Source: Variovorax sp. Sphag1AA (GTDB taxonomy: Bacteria; Pseudomonadota; Gammaproteobacteria; Burkholderiales; Burkholderiaceae_C). From it: 64,000 bases of DNA. A program made the translations under genes and the position numbers. Shown here piece after piece: positions 16,589 through 23,854 of this stretch (its first letter is position 1; the number at the start of each line of letters is the position of its first letter). The notes beneath the pieces were generated by a model. The model made no database searches. It was not told the DNA's origin and was given only the letters and a program-made list of their open reading frames with translations. The stretch spans positions 62,001 through 126,000 of the forward strand of contig NZ_JACHYC010000009.1 in the NCBI RefSeq assembly GCF_014192575.1, in the 5' to 3' direction.

Positions 16589-17590
16589 TCAGGGAAGCGT
16601 CTTCCAGGCCGCGAAGGCAAGACCGGTGCCGGTGAGAGCCGGCGTGCGGTAGCCCGGCACGTATTCGACCCATTCCACGTCGAGATCGCGTGCCATCTCG
16701 CCGACCACCAGCCAGTTGCGGATCTCGGAGCTGCCCGCCTGCAACTGCTTCGGATCGAGCGAAGCGAGCGTGGCGCTGTCCTTGGCACGGATCGCGTCGA
16801 TGATCTTGTGGTCCAGCGCCTCGTCGACCACGAAGTGACTGAGGCCACCGGAAGCGATCACGCCGACGCGGATGTCCTGCGGCCACTCCGCGATGAGTTC
16901 ACGCAGCGCCTTGCCGAGCGCGACGCAGCGGCGCGGCGTTGGCTGGTTCGGCGGATCGAAGGTGTTGAGGATCACCGGGATCACCGGCAACGCATGCTCG
17001 CCAAGCAGTCGGCGGTGAATGAACTGGAAGGCGTGACCTTCGAACTGGCCGCGTTCGAGCCCATCCATGGCGGCAATGTCGAAATCGCGATCGCACAACT
17101 GCCGGATCAGCCATTCGGCGAGATCGCTCTTCACCGGGTATTCGCGATCCACCTCGGGTTCGTGCCGCCACATGCGTGCGGACTTGACCCAGTTGTCGCC
17201 GGGCGCGGCCGGCTCGCGCGCTGTATTGCGGATGGTCTCGCCGAAGTAGATGGCGAAGGCAGGGTTGTTGGTGGTGCGGAAGAGCTCGGTCTGGTCGTCG
17301 CCCACGATCAGCAGCACGTCGAGCCGCGCCTCGCGAATGCGGCGTCCGAGTTCGTCCATGGCGGCCTGTGCGGCGTCGAAGCGCTGGCCCATCTTCTCGG
17401 GTGTGACCATCGCCTCCGAGTCGGACGGCGCAGCGGCGAGGAGCGCTTCGTAGTCGGTCTTTTCGCCGCTCTTGTCGTAGTAGTGCGGATTCTTCGTGTC
17501 GATGACACGAAAGCCGTGCTGCCAGTCCTCGCGCTGCGAGACCAGCATGATGCTGTGGGACGAGCCGAAGGCGGCTGCGAGTTGTGCCAT
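16589..17590 (-). CDS. Class III extradiol ring-cleavage dioxygenase (LigB / DesZ-like)
   Basis: The 333-residue protein has the LigB fold. His12 (AFGSSHSIML) fits the first iron ligand of LigB. GGLSHF (about residue 240) supplies the general-base histidine, and the downstream GSSEIRNWLVV segment is typical of this subfamily. The position where LigB has its second histidine ligand reads VGDDQTELF, so that ligand may be replaced or shifted, as I recall from related sequences. A single long chain of this size resembles 3-O-methylgallate dioxygenase (DesZ) rather than the two-subunit LigAB. It would open a catechol, protocatechuate or gallate-type ring with O2. It lies between the CoA-transferase gene (22 bp) and three aldolase-like genes, which fits a 4,5-cleavage route. 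Confidence 0.83.
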   Translation of the reverse strand: MAQLAAAFGSSHSIMLVSQREDWQHGFRVIDTKNPHYYDKSGEKTDYEALLAAAPSDSEAMVTPEKMGQRFDAAQAAMDELGRRIREARLDVLLIVGDDQTELFRTTNNPAFAIYFGETIRNTAREPAAPGDNWVKSARMWRHEPEVDREYPVKSDLAEWLIRQLCDRDFDIAAMDGLERGQFEGHAFQFIHRRLLGEHALPVIPVILNTFDPPNQPTPRRCVALGKALRELIAEWPQDIRVGVIASGGLSHFVVDEALDHKIIDAIRAKDSATLASLDPKQLQAGSSEIRNWLVVGEMARDLDVEWVEYVPGYRTPALTGTGLAFAAWKTLP

Positions 17591-17611
17591 GGGTGTTCTT
17601 TCGAATCGCTT

Positions 17612-18859
17612 TCAGACAACGAAGCGCGCACGCAATTGCGCGATCCGTTCGGGACCGTAGCCGAGATCGCCCAGGATTGCATCCGTCTGATCGCCCTGGT
17701 TCGGTGCCGGCGTCATCGGCCCGCTGCTCCGCGGGTGGCGCGAGAACTGCATCGGCAGCCCCACCACCGAGATGTCGCCGAGTTCGGGGTGGTGCATCCG
17801 GCGCGCCATGCCAAGGTGCTGCACCTGCGGATCGTCGAACATGCGGTCCACCGTGTGGATCGGTCCGCAAGGCACGCCGGCCTTGAGCAGGCGCTCGGTC
17901 CATTCGGCGGTGGTCCGCGTCCTGAACACTTCGCCAACGGCAGCGTTGACGCGCGCACGGTTCTGCACCCGCTCCGGATCGGAGCCGAAGCCCGGCTCCT
18001 GCACGAGATGCGGCACTTCGAGCGCTTCGCACAGGCGCCGCCACATGGTCTGGCCGATGGCCGCGAGGTTGATATGGCCGTCGCGCGTCTGGAAGACACC
18101 CGTGGGCACCGTCAACGGATGTTCGTTGCCGGTGGCTTTCGGGACCTTGCCGTCAATGAGCCACTGTGCGGCCTGGAAGTCGAGCATCGCGATCTGCGCC
18201 TCAAGCAGCGAGGTCTGCACCCATTGCCCTTCGCCCGTCGCGTCGCGTTCCAGCAGTGCGGCCATGATCGCCTGCGCGCAGAAGTGGCCTGCGCACAGAT
18301 CGGCGATGGGGATGCCCACGCGCATCGGGCCATCTTCGGGCTTACCGGTCACGCTCATCAGCCCGCCCATGCCCTGCGCGATGGAATCGAAGCCGGGCCA
18401 GCCCGCATACGGGCCATCCTGGCCGAAGCCCGAGATGCTCGCGTACACCAGCCGGGAATTGATCGCGCGCAATTCGTCCGGCCCGATGCCGAGGCGGTAC
18501 TTCACGTCGGGCCGGTAGTTCTCGATGAACACATCCGCCTGCGCGACGAGCCGGTGCAGGATTTCACGGCCCTCCGGCTCCTTCATGTTGAGCGTGAGGC
18601 TTTCCTTGTTGCGATGCAGGTTCTCGTAGTCGGCACGGTTGTGGTCGCGCCCGCCGATCATGTCGTCGCCACCGGGCGCACCGGGCGGGATCTCGAGCTT
18701 GATCACACGCGCGCCCAGATCGGCGAAGGTGCGGATCGCGGTCGGGCCGGCACGCACGCGCGTGGCGTCGAGAATCGTGAACCGCGACAGCGGGCCTTTG
18801 CGCGCCGGGTCCGCGCCAGTCGTCTTCTGGTTCTGGGTGTGGGGCATTCGGATCTCCAT
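17612..18859 (-). CDS. CaiB/BaiF family (class III) CoA-transferase
   Basis: The 415-residue protein has the interlocked-fold class III CoA-transferase signatures. These are GARVIKLEIPPGAPGGD near the N-terminus, NMKEPEGREILHRL, the FIENYRPDV segment and PIADLCAGHFCAQAIMAAL with the aspartate expected to form the acyl-enzyme anhydride. It would move CoA between a donor thioester and an aromatic or aliphatic acid, activating the pathway substrate or recycling CoA. Its ATG overlaps the stop of the DUF35 gene by one base (TGATG). The acceptor cannot be predicted from sequence. Confidence 0.9.
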   Translation of the reverse strand: MEIRMPHTQNQKTTGADPARKGPLSRFTILDATRVRAGPTAIRTFADLGARVIKLEIPPGAPGGDDMIGGRDHNRADYENLHRNKESLTLNMKEPEGREILHRLVAQADVFIENYRPDVKYRLGIGPDELRAINSRLVYASISGFGQDGPYAGWPGFDSIAQGMGGLMSVTGKPEDGPMRVGIPIADLCAGHFCAQAIMAALLERDATGEGQWVQTSLLEAQIAMLDFQAAQWLIDGKVPKATGNEHPLTVPTGVFQTRDGHINLAAIGQTMWRRLCEALEVPHLVQEPGFGSDPERVQNRARVNAAVGEVFRTRTTAEWTERLLKAGVPCGPIHTVDRMFDDPQVQHLGMARRMHHPELGDISVVGLPMQFSRHPRSSGPMTPAPNQGDQTDAILGDLGYGPERIAQLRARFVV

Positions 18860-19269
18860 CAGGCGGGCGTGAACATCGGCACGGCATGGCCGCCGTCGCT
18901 CGGCTTGAAGACCACGCGTACCGGCTGGCCGATGGAAACCGCCGCCGGATCGCAGTCCACCAGGTTGGTCATGAGCGTCACACCTTCATCCAAGGTCACG
19001 AAAGCCAGCGTGTAGGCGGCTTCGCCCTTGCCCATGGTGCTGAACGAATACACGGTGCCGGTGCCGGCGGCTTGCAGCCATTCGGTATCGGCGCTCAGGC
19101 AATGCGGACAGATGTCGCGCGGGTAGTGATGCACTTCGCCGCAGGCCCTGCACTTCTTGACGAGCAGGCGGCCCTCGTCGGCGGCAGTCCAGTAGTGCAG
19201 CGATTCGGGCAGTACGCGGGGCGCGGGGATGCGGCGTGCGGTGCCGGTGGTGGTCGGGGAGCTGCTCAT
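18859..19269 (-). CDS. Zn-ribbon OB-fold (DUF35) protein, thiolase partner
   Basis: The 136-residue protein begins with a rubredoxin-like zinc ribbon (CRACGEVHHYPRDICPHCLS, four cysteines). An OB-fold follows (GTGTVYSFSTM, LAFVTLDEGVTLMTNLVD). DUF35 proteins bind SCP2-type thiolases or aldolases and help channel the acyl-CoA; some form an active hydratase or aldolase complex with their partner. The thiolase gene lies directly upstream with only 5 bp between, which supports such a complex. No independent catalytic motif is visible. Confidence 0.88.
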   Translation of the reverse strand: MSSSPTTTGTARRIPAPRVLPESLHYWTAADEGRLLVKKCRACGEVHHYPRDICPHCLSADTEWLQAAGTGTVYSFSTMGKGEAAYTLAFVTLDEGVTLMTNLVDCDPAAVSIGQPVRVVFKPSDGGHAVPMFTPA

Positions 19270-19274
19270 AGCGC

Positions 19275-20477
19275 TCAGAGCCTTTCAAGAATCAGGGTGC
19301 CGGCGGTATGGCGCGAAGCCAGGGCGCCGCCGATGCCGTTCGCCAGTGCGAGGCTGCAGTTAGGCACCTGTACCGCAGGATGGGCTTCGCCGCGCAACTG
19401 ACGCACAGCCTCGATGATCTTGGTGACGCCACCGCGGTTGGCCGGATGGTTGTTGCACAAGCCGCCCCCGTCGGTGTTGAAGGGCAGCTTGCCGACGCCG
19501 GAGATCAGGTTGCCGTCGGCCACGAAGCGGCCGCCCTCACCCTTCTTGCAGAAGCCGAGGTCTTCCAGCTGCATCAGCACGGTGATGGTGAAGCTGTCGT
19601 AGAGCGATGCGTACTGGATGTCGGCTGGGGTCACGCCGGCTTCGGCGAAGGCCAACGGACCCGACCAAGCGGCGGCCGAATACGTGAGGTCGAGCTTGCC
19701 GCCCATTCCATGCTTCGGTGCTTCACCGGTGCCGCGCACCTTGACCAATGGACGCTTCAGGTCGCGCGCAATCTCCGGACGCGCGACGATGATCGCGCCG
19801 CCGCCATCGCTCATCACGCAGCAATCGAGCCGGTGCAGCGGATCGCTCACCATGGGCGAGTTCACGACGTCTTCAACGGTCACCACTTCCCGAAGCATCG
19901 CGTTCGGGTTGTGTTGCGCGTGATGCGATGCGGCGACCTTGATCCACGCAAGCTGTTCGCTGGTGGTGTCGAACTCGTACATGTGGCGCTTCGCGACGGC
20001 GGCGTAGAGGTTCTGCGTCGCCGGGCCGTAAGGCAGCTCGAACGCCAGTTCCGGCGCATCCGGATCCGGGGGCCTCAACGCGAGCGGCGCTTTCATGCCG
20101 TTGCTCTTCGCTGCGGCCTGCGCGGCCGCCATCTGCGCGCGCGGCCGTCCGGCCAGCGTGATGAGCGCGACGTTGCAGCGTCCCGCCGCGATGGCCTCGG
20201 CTGCATGCGCCACATGCAGGATCGGCGCCGACCCGCCGCACTCGGTCGAATCGACATGGCGCAGCTTGAGGCCGAGATACTCGGCGATCGTGGTGGTGCC
20301 CAGACCGGGCGCATCGCCGGCGCAGAAGTAGCCGTCGATGTCGTGCTTCGACAGGCCGGCGTCTTCGAGCGCACCTTTGGCCACGTCGGCATGCAGGCGC
20401 GCCACAGAGAGGTCGTCGGCCTTGCGCGTGGGATGTTCGTAGGCGCCGACGATGTAGGCGGATCCGTTGAGGCTCAT
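19275..20477 (-). CDS. SCP2-type thiolase family protein
   Basis: The 400-residue protein is a thiolase-fold enzyme of the SCP-x branch that pairs with DUF35 proteins. It has AYIVGAYEHPTRKADDLSV at the N-terminus, a probable nucleophilic cysteine in STECGGSAPILHVAHAAEA, and the C-terminal GGLCNNHPANRGG plus NCSLALANGIGG segments. It would cleave a 3-oxoacyl-CoA to acetyl- or propionyl-CoA, or act as an aldolase with the OB-fold partner, in side-chain degradation. It sits between a Bug binding-protein gene and the DUF35 gene in the leftward operon. Confidence 0.88.
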   Translation of the reverse strand: MSLNGSAYIVGAYEHPTRKADDLSVARLHADVAKGALEDAGLSKHDIDGYFCAGDAPGLGTTTIAEYLGLKLRHVDSTECGGSAPILHVAHAAEAIAAGRCNVALITLAGRPRAQMAAAQAAAKSNGMKAPLALRPPDPDAPELAFELPYGPATQNLYAAVAKRHMYEFDTTSEQLAWIKVAASHHAQHNPNAMLREVVTVEDVVNSPMVSDPLHRLDCCVMSDGGGAIIVARPEIARDLKRPLVKVRGTGEAPKHGMGGKLDLTYSAAAWSGPLAFAEAGVTPADIQYASLYDSFTITVLMQLEDLGFCKKGEGGRFVADGNLISGVGKLPFNTDGGGLCNNHPANRGGVTKIIEAVRQLRGEAHPAVQVPNCSLALANGIGGALASRHTAGTLILERL

Positions 20478-20502
20478 CTTGCTGTCTCTCGCTCTCGGTG
20501 GG

Positions 20503-21480
20503 TCACTGGTCGGGGGTAAAGCCGGACGCTTTGATGACAGGCCCCCAATAGGCCAGCTCCTTGCGTTCCAGCTTGTCCATCTCCTCGCCGGGGCGGAAGT
20601 CGGGATTCAGCGTCGCCTTGTTCATCAGGATGTCGCGCACCTCGGGCAGCTCCAGCACCTGCTTGAGCGCGTTCTGCATGCGGTCGAGCTGCGCCTGCGG
20701 CGTTTTCGCAGGGGCCCACATGCCGGTCCAGGCGTCGCCGGTGTCGATGTCGATGCCCTGTTCCTTGAAGGTCGGCACATCGGGCATCAGGGCCGAGCGC
20801 TTGCCGCCGAAGACGCCCACGATGCGAACCTTGCCGGTGCTCTGGTGCGGCAGGATGTCGCCCGCCGTCATCACGCCGGCCGGCACCTGTCCGCCCAGCA
20901 GATCGGTGACCAAGGGGCCGTTGCCACGGTAAGGAACCATCTGCAGATTCGCGCCGATCGCCTTGCCGAGCTGGATGCCGCTGAAGTGCGTGTGGCCACC
21001 CGCGCCGGCCGTTCCGAAACTGGCCTTCTGCGGGTTCGCCTTGACCCACGCCACGTAGTCCTTTGCGGTCTTGATGCCGGTTTCCGTGTTCACCGCCAAT
21101 GCCAGCGGGTAAGACACCAAGACCGCCACGGGTGCGAAGTCCTTGAGCATGTCGTACTTCAGCGTGGCTGGCGGATACAGCAGCGTCTGGAACAGCGGCG
21201 TGGCGTTCGGCGCGATCATGAATGTCTGCCCGTCCGGCGCGGCGGACTTGAGCGCCTGCGCCGCCAGCCGGCCGCCGGCGCCCGGCTTGTTCTCGATGAT
21301 GATGGGCTGCTTGAGCACCACCGACAGCTTGTCCGCGAGCACGCGCGACGCCGTGTCGGTCGAGCCACCGGGCGGAAACCCGACAAGCAACTTGATGGGC
21401 TGGTCGGACTGCGCGCCAGCCGTCATCGAGAAGCCGAGCAGGGCAGCGAGCAGCGCCGCATTGAAAGTCTTGCGATTCAC
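20503..21480 (-). CDS. Bug/TctC-family periplasmic solute-binding protein
   Basis: The 325-residue protein has a signal peptide (AALLAALLGFSMTAGAQS) and the Bug core. That core is KLLVGFPPGGSTDTASRVLA, the ENKPGAGGRLAAQ ligand loop and FGTAGAGGHTHF. These proteins capture carboxylates such as aromatic acids in the periplasm, usually for TctAB permeases. No tctAB gene is present in the window. The start is GTG at 21478-21480, preceded by AAGGAGACAACCAC; the longer frame from 21621 reads arginine-rich shadow sequence. It sits between the thiolase and the second acyl-CoA dehydrogenase gene. Confidence 0.9.
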   Translation of the reverse strand: MNRKTFNAALLAALLGFSMTAGAQSDQPIKLLVGFPPGGSTDTASRVLADKLSVVLKQPIIIENKPGAGGRLAAQALKSAAPDGQTFMIAPNATPLFQTLLYPPATLKYDMLKDFAPVAVLVSYPLALAVNTETGIKTAKDYVAWVKANPQKASFGTAGAGGHTHFSGIQLGKAIGANLQMVPYRGNGPLVTDLLGGQVPAGVMTAGDILPHQSTGKVRIVGVFGGKRSALMPDVPTFKEQGIDIDTGDAWTGMWAPAKTPQAQLDRMQNALKQVLELPEVRDILMNKATLNPDFRPGEEMDKLERKELAYWGPVIKASGFTPDQ

Positions 21481-21521
21481 GTGGTTGTCTCCTTGTGTGA
21501 TCTCCAAACCGGGTGCCGGAC

Positions 21522-22640
21522 TCAAGCAGCGGGCTGCGCCATGCGCTGCAGGTGCCACGCGGCGTCCCCGAAGAGCTGGCCAATGACCATGAGCCGCTTG
21601 GCGTAGTGCCCGACGCGGCATTCGTCCGTCATGCCCATCGCGCCGTGCATCTGGATGGCGCCGAGTGCGATCTGGCGCCCCTGCTGGCTTGCAAGCACCT
21701 TGGCCGCTGACACCAGGCGGCGGCGTTGAGCAGGGTCGCCGGCCTCGACCGCCATCGCGGCGGCGCAGGCCATGGACTTGAGCTGTTCCAGAGCGATCGC
21801 CATGTCAGCCAGCCGGTGCTGGAGCACCTGGAACTTCGCCAGCGGCGCGCCGAACTGCTTGCGTGTGCGCAGGTGCTCGGCGGTGTGCGCGACGAGCGCT
21901 TCGACCGCGCCCACGGCTTCGGCGCACAGGGCTGCGATGGCTGCATCGAGCGCCGCCTCGATCGCTTCGCCAGCCGCTGCGCGTGTGCCCAGCAGGCGTT
22001 CGGCGCGGACCGGCACGCGGTCGAAGCGCACATGCGCGGCGCGGCGGCCGTCGAGCGTGTCGAAACCCTGCAACTGCACGCCGGGCGCGCGGGCGTCCAC
22101 CGCGAATACGCTGAGCCCGGAGTCGTCGTCGACGTGTGCCGTCATGAGCAACAGGTCGGCCGTGTCGCCATGGAGCACGAGCGTCTTCCGGCCATCGAGC
22201 ACGTAGCCGCCCAGCGTTCCCGTAGCCCGGGTGCTCACGCGATGCCAGTCGTAGCGCATGCCGTTCTCGTAGAGCGCCACCGCGGACTGGAGGCGACTCT
22301 CGGCCATGGCGGGCAGCCATTGCCGTTGCTGCGTCGGCGATGCCAGCCGGCGCAGCAGCTCGCCCGCCATGACGGTGCTCGCGACGAAGGCGCCGCCGCC
22401 CAGCGCGCGGCCGAGCTCCTGCGCCACCAGCATCACCTCGATGGCGCCTTGCCCGGTGCCGCCCATGTCGGCTTCGAAAGGCAGCCCCAGCACGCCGAGT
22501 TCTGCCATGGCGCTCCAGCGCTGGGCCGACTGCGCGGGCGTCTCGGCGTTGCCACGGTGTTGGGCGGGGTACTCGCCGTCGCAGAAACGGCGCACCGCAT
22601 CGCGCAGCGCCAGGTGATCGTCGTTGAGGGAGAAGTCCAT
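21522..22640 (-). CDS. Acyl-CoA dehydrogenase, second (372-residue) member of a pair
   Basis: This FAD-dependent acyl-CoA dehydrogenase has MDFSLNDDHLALRDAVRRF at the N-terminus, the mid-domain EVMLVAQELGRALGG segment and a C-terminal IQMHGAMGMTDECRVGHYAK. The fold is complete, but the expected substrate/FAD loops are more divergent than in its 400-residue partner. It starts 2 bp after the partner's stop. Adjacent pairs of unequal acyl-CoA dehydrogenases often form alpha2beta2 enzymes that act on bulky acyl-CoAs, as in steroid side-chain degradation. The same is likely here, but this is inference. Confidence 0.88.
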   Translation of the reverse strand: MDFSLNDDHLALRDAVRRFCDGEYPAQHRGNAETPAQSAQRWSAMAELGVLGLPFEADMGGTGQGAIEVMLVAQELGRALGGGAFVASTVMAGELLRRLASPTQQRQWLPAMAESRLQSAVALYENGMRYDWHRVSTRATGTLGGYVLDGRKTLVLHGDTADLLLMTAHVDDDSGLSVFAVDARAPGVQLQGFDTLDGRRAAHVRFDRVPVRAERLLGTRAAAGEAIEAALDAAIAALCAEAVGAVEALVAHTAEHLRTRKQFGAPLAKFQVLQHRLADMAIALEQLKSMACAAAMAVEAGDPAQRRRLVSAAKVLASQQGRQIALGAIQMHGAMGMTDECRVGHYAKRLMVIGQLFGDAAWHLQRMAQPAA

Positions 22641-22641
22641 G

Positions 22642-23844
22642 TCAGTTGCTCCACGGTGCGTCGAGCGCGGCGCGCGCGATCAGGTTGCGCTGGACTTCGT
22701 TGGTGCCGCCGTAGATCGTCACCTTGCGAGAGTCGAGGCAATTGGCAGCGAGCGCCACCAGCGACTCGCAGGTCGCCGCCTGGTCGAGTTGTTCGAGAAA
22801 CTGCGCCTCCTGCGAGAACGGCACGGCATCGGGGCCGGCGATGTCCACCAGCGTCTCGTAGATGGCCTGACGCAGCTCGGTGCCGCGCACCTTGAGCATC
22901 GACGCCTCCACCGCGGGGATGGGGCTTTGCTGGTTCGCGCTCAGAAGGCGCAGTGCGGTGAATTCGAGTGCCATCAGCTCGACCTCGAACTGCGCGAGGC
23001 GCGTCTGCAGCACCGCGTCGTCGTCCAACCCCTGCTGCGACGCCAACCGGCGTGCGCGTGCCAGTTGTTGCTTGCACGATCCGATGCCAGCGATGCCGGT
23101 GCGCTCATGGCCCAACAGGTACTTGCCATAAGACCAGCCCTTGTGCAGCTCGCCCACCAGGTTTTCGACCGGCACGCGCACGTTGTCGAGATAGCACTCG
23201 TTGAGGTCGCTGCCGCCTTCGAGCATGCGGATGGGCCGCACCGTCACGCCGGGCGTCGCCATGTCGATCAGCAGGAACGAGATGCCCTCCTGCGGCTTGG
23301 CGGCCTCCGGGTCGGTCCTGACGAGCGCGAACATCATCGAGCACCACTGCGCGTATGAAGTCCACACCTTGTGGCCGTTGACCACGAAGTGCCGGCCGTC
23401 GGGTTCGAGCACGGCGGTGGTCCGGACCGCCGCGAGGTCGGAGCCCGCGCCCGGCTCCGAGAAGCCTTGCGCCCACCAGGTGTTGCTCTGGCGGATGTCG
23501 GGCAGGTACTTCCTCTTCTGCTCGTCGGTGCCAAAGGCATGCAGCACCGGGCCGAGCATCTGGATGCCGCTGGCGATGATCCGCGGCGCGCCGCCGAGCA
23601 GCGTCTCCTCGTCGAAGATGTAGCGCTGCACATGGTTCCAGCCCGGTCCGCCGTGCTCGACCGGCCATGCGGGCGTGAGCCAGCCGCGCGCTTCGAGGAT
23701 GCGGAACCAGGTGACGTAGTCGGCATGCTCCAGACGCAGGCCGAGGTCGACCTTGCGGCGGATGTCTTCCGGAAGATGTGTCCTGACGAATTCGCGCGCT
23801 TCCAGTCGGAAGGCTTCGTCGGCGGGTGAGAACTGCAGCTTCAT
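22642..23844 (-). CDS. Acyl-CoA dehydrogenase, first (400-residue) member of a pair
   Basis: This 400-residue acyl-CoA dehydrogenase begins MKLQFSPADEAFRLEAREF. It has the N-terminal helical domain, the FAD/substrate segment WWAQGFSEPGAGSDLAAV, the beta domain VNGHKVWTSYAQWC and the C-terminal YGGTNEVQRNLIARAALD. It would introduce a double bond in an acyl-CoA and pass electrons to an electron-transfer flavoprotein. The start at 23842-23844 was chosen because the longer frame from 24078 begins with low-complexity shadow sequence. It lies 10 bp after the acyl-CoA synthetase gene. Confidence 0.9.
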   Translation of the reverse strand: MKLQFSPADEAFRLEAREFVRTHLPEDIRRKVDLGLRLEHADYVTWFRILEARGWLTPAWPVEHGGPGWNHVQRYIFDEETLLGGAPRIIASGIQMLGPVLHAFGTDEQKRKYLPDIRQSNTWWAQGFSEPGAGSDLAAVRTTAVLEPDGRHFVVNGHKVWTSYAQWCSMMFALVRTDPEAAKPQEGISFLLIDMATPGVTVRPIRMLEGGSDLNECYLDNVRVPVENLVGELHKGWSYGKYLLGHERTGIAGIGSCKQQLARARRLASQQGLDDDAVLQTRLAQFEVELMALEFTALRLLSANQQSPIPAVEASMLKVRGTELRQAIYETLVDIAGPDAVPFSQEAQFLEQLDQAATCESLVALAANCLDSRKVTIYGGTNEVQRNLIARAALDAPWSN

Positions 23845-23854
23845 GCGCGACACC

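Noticed and set aside
16379..19015. 878-residue plus-strand frame
   Set aside because: Antisense shadow of the dioxygenase, CoA-transferase and DUF35 genes.
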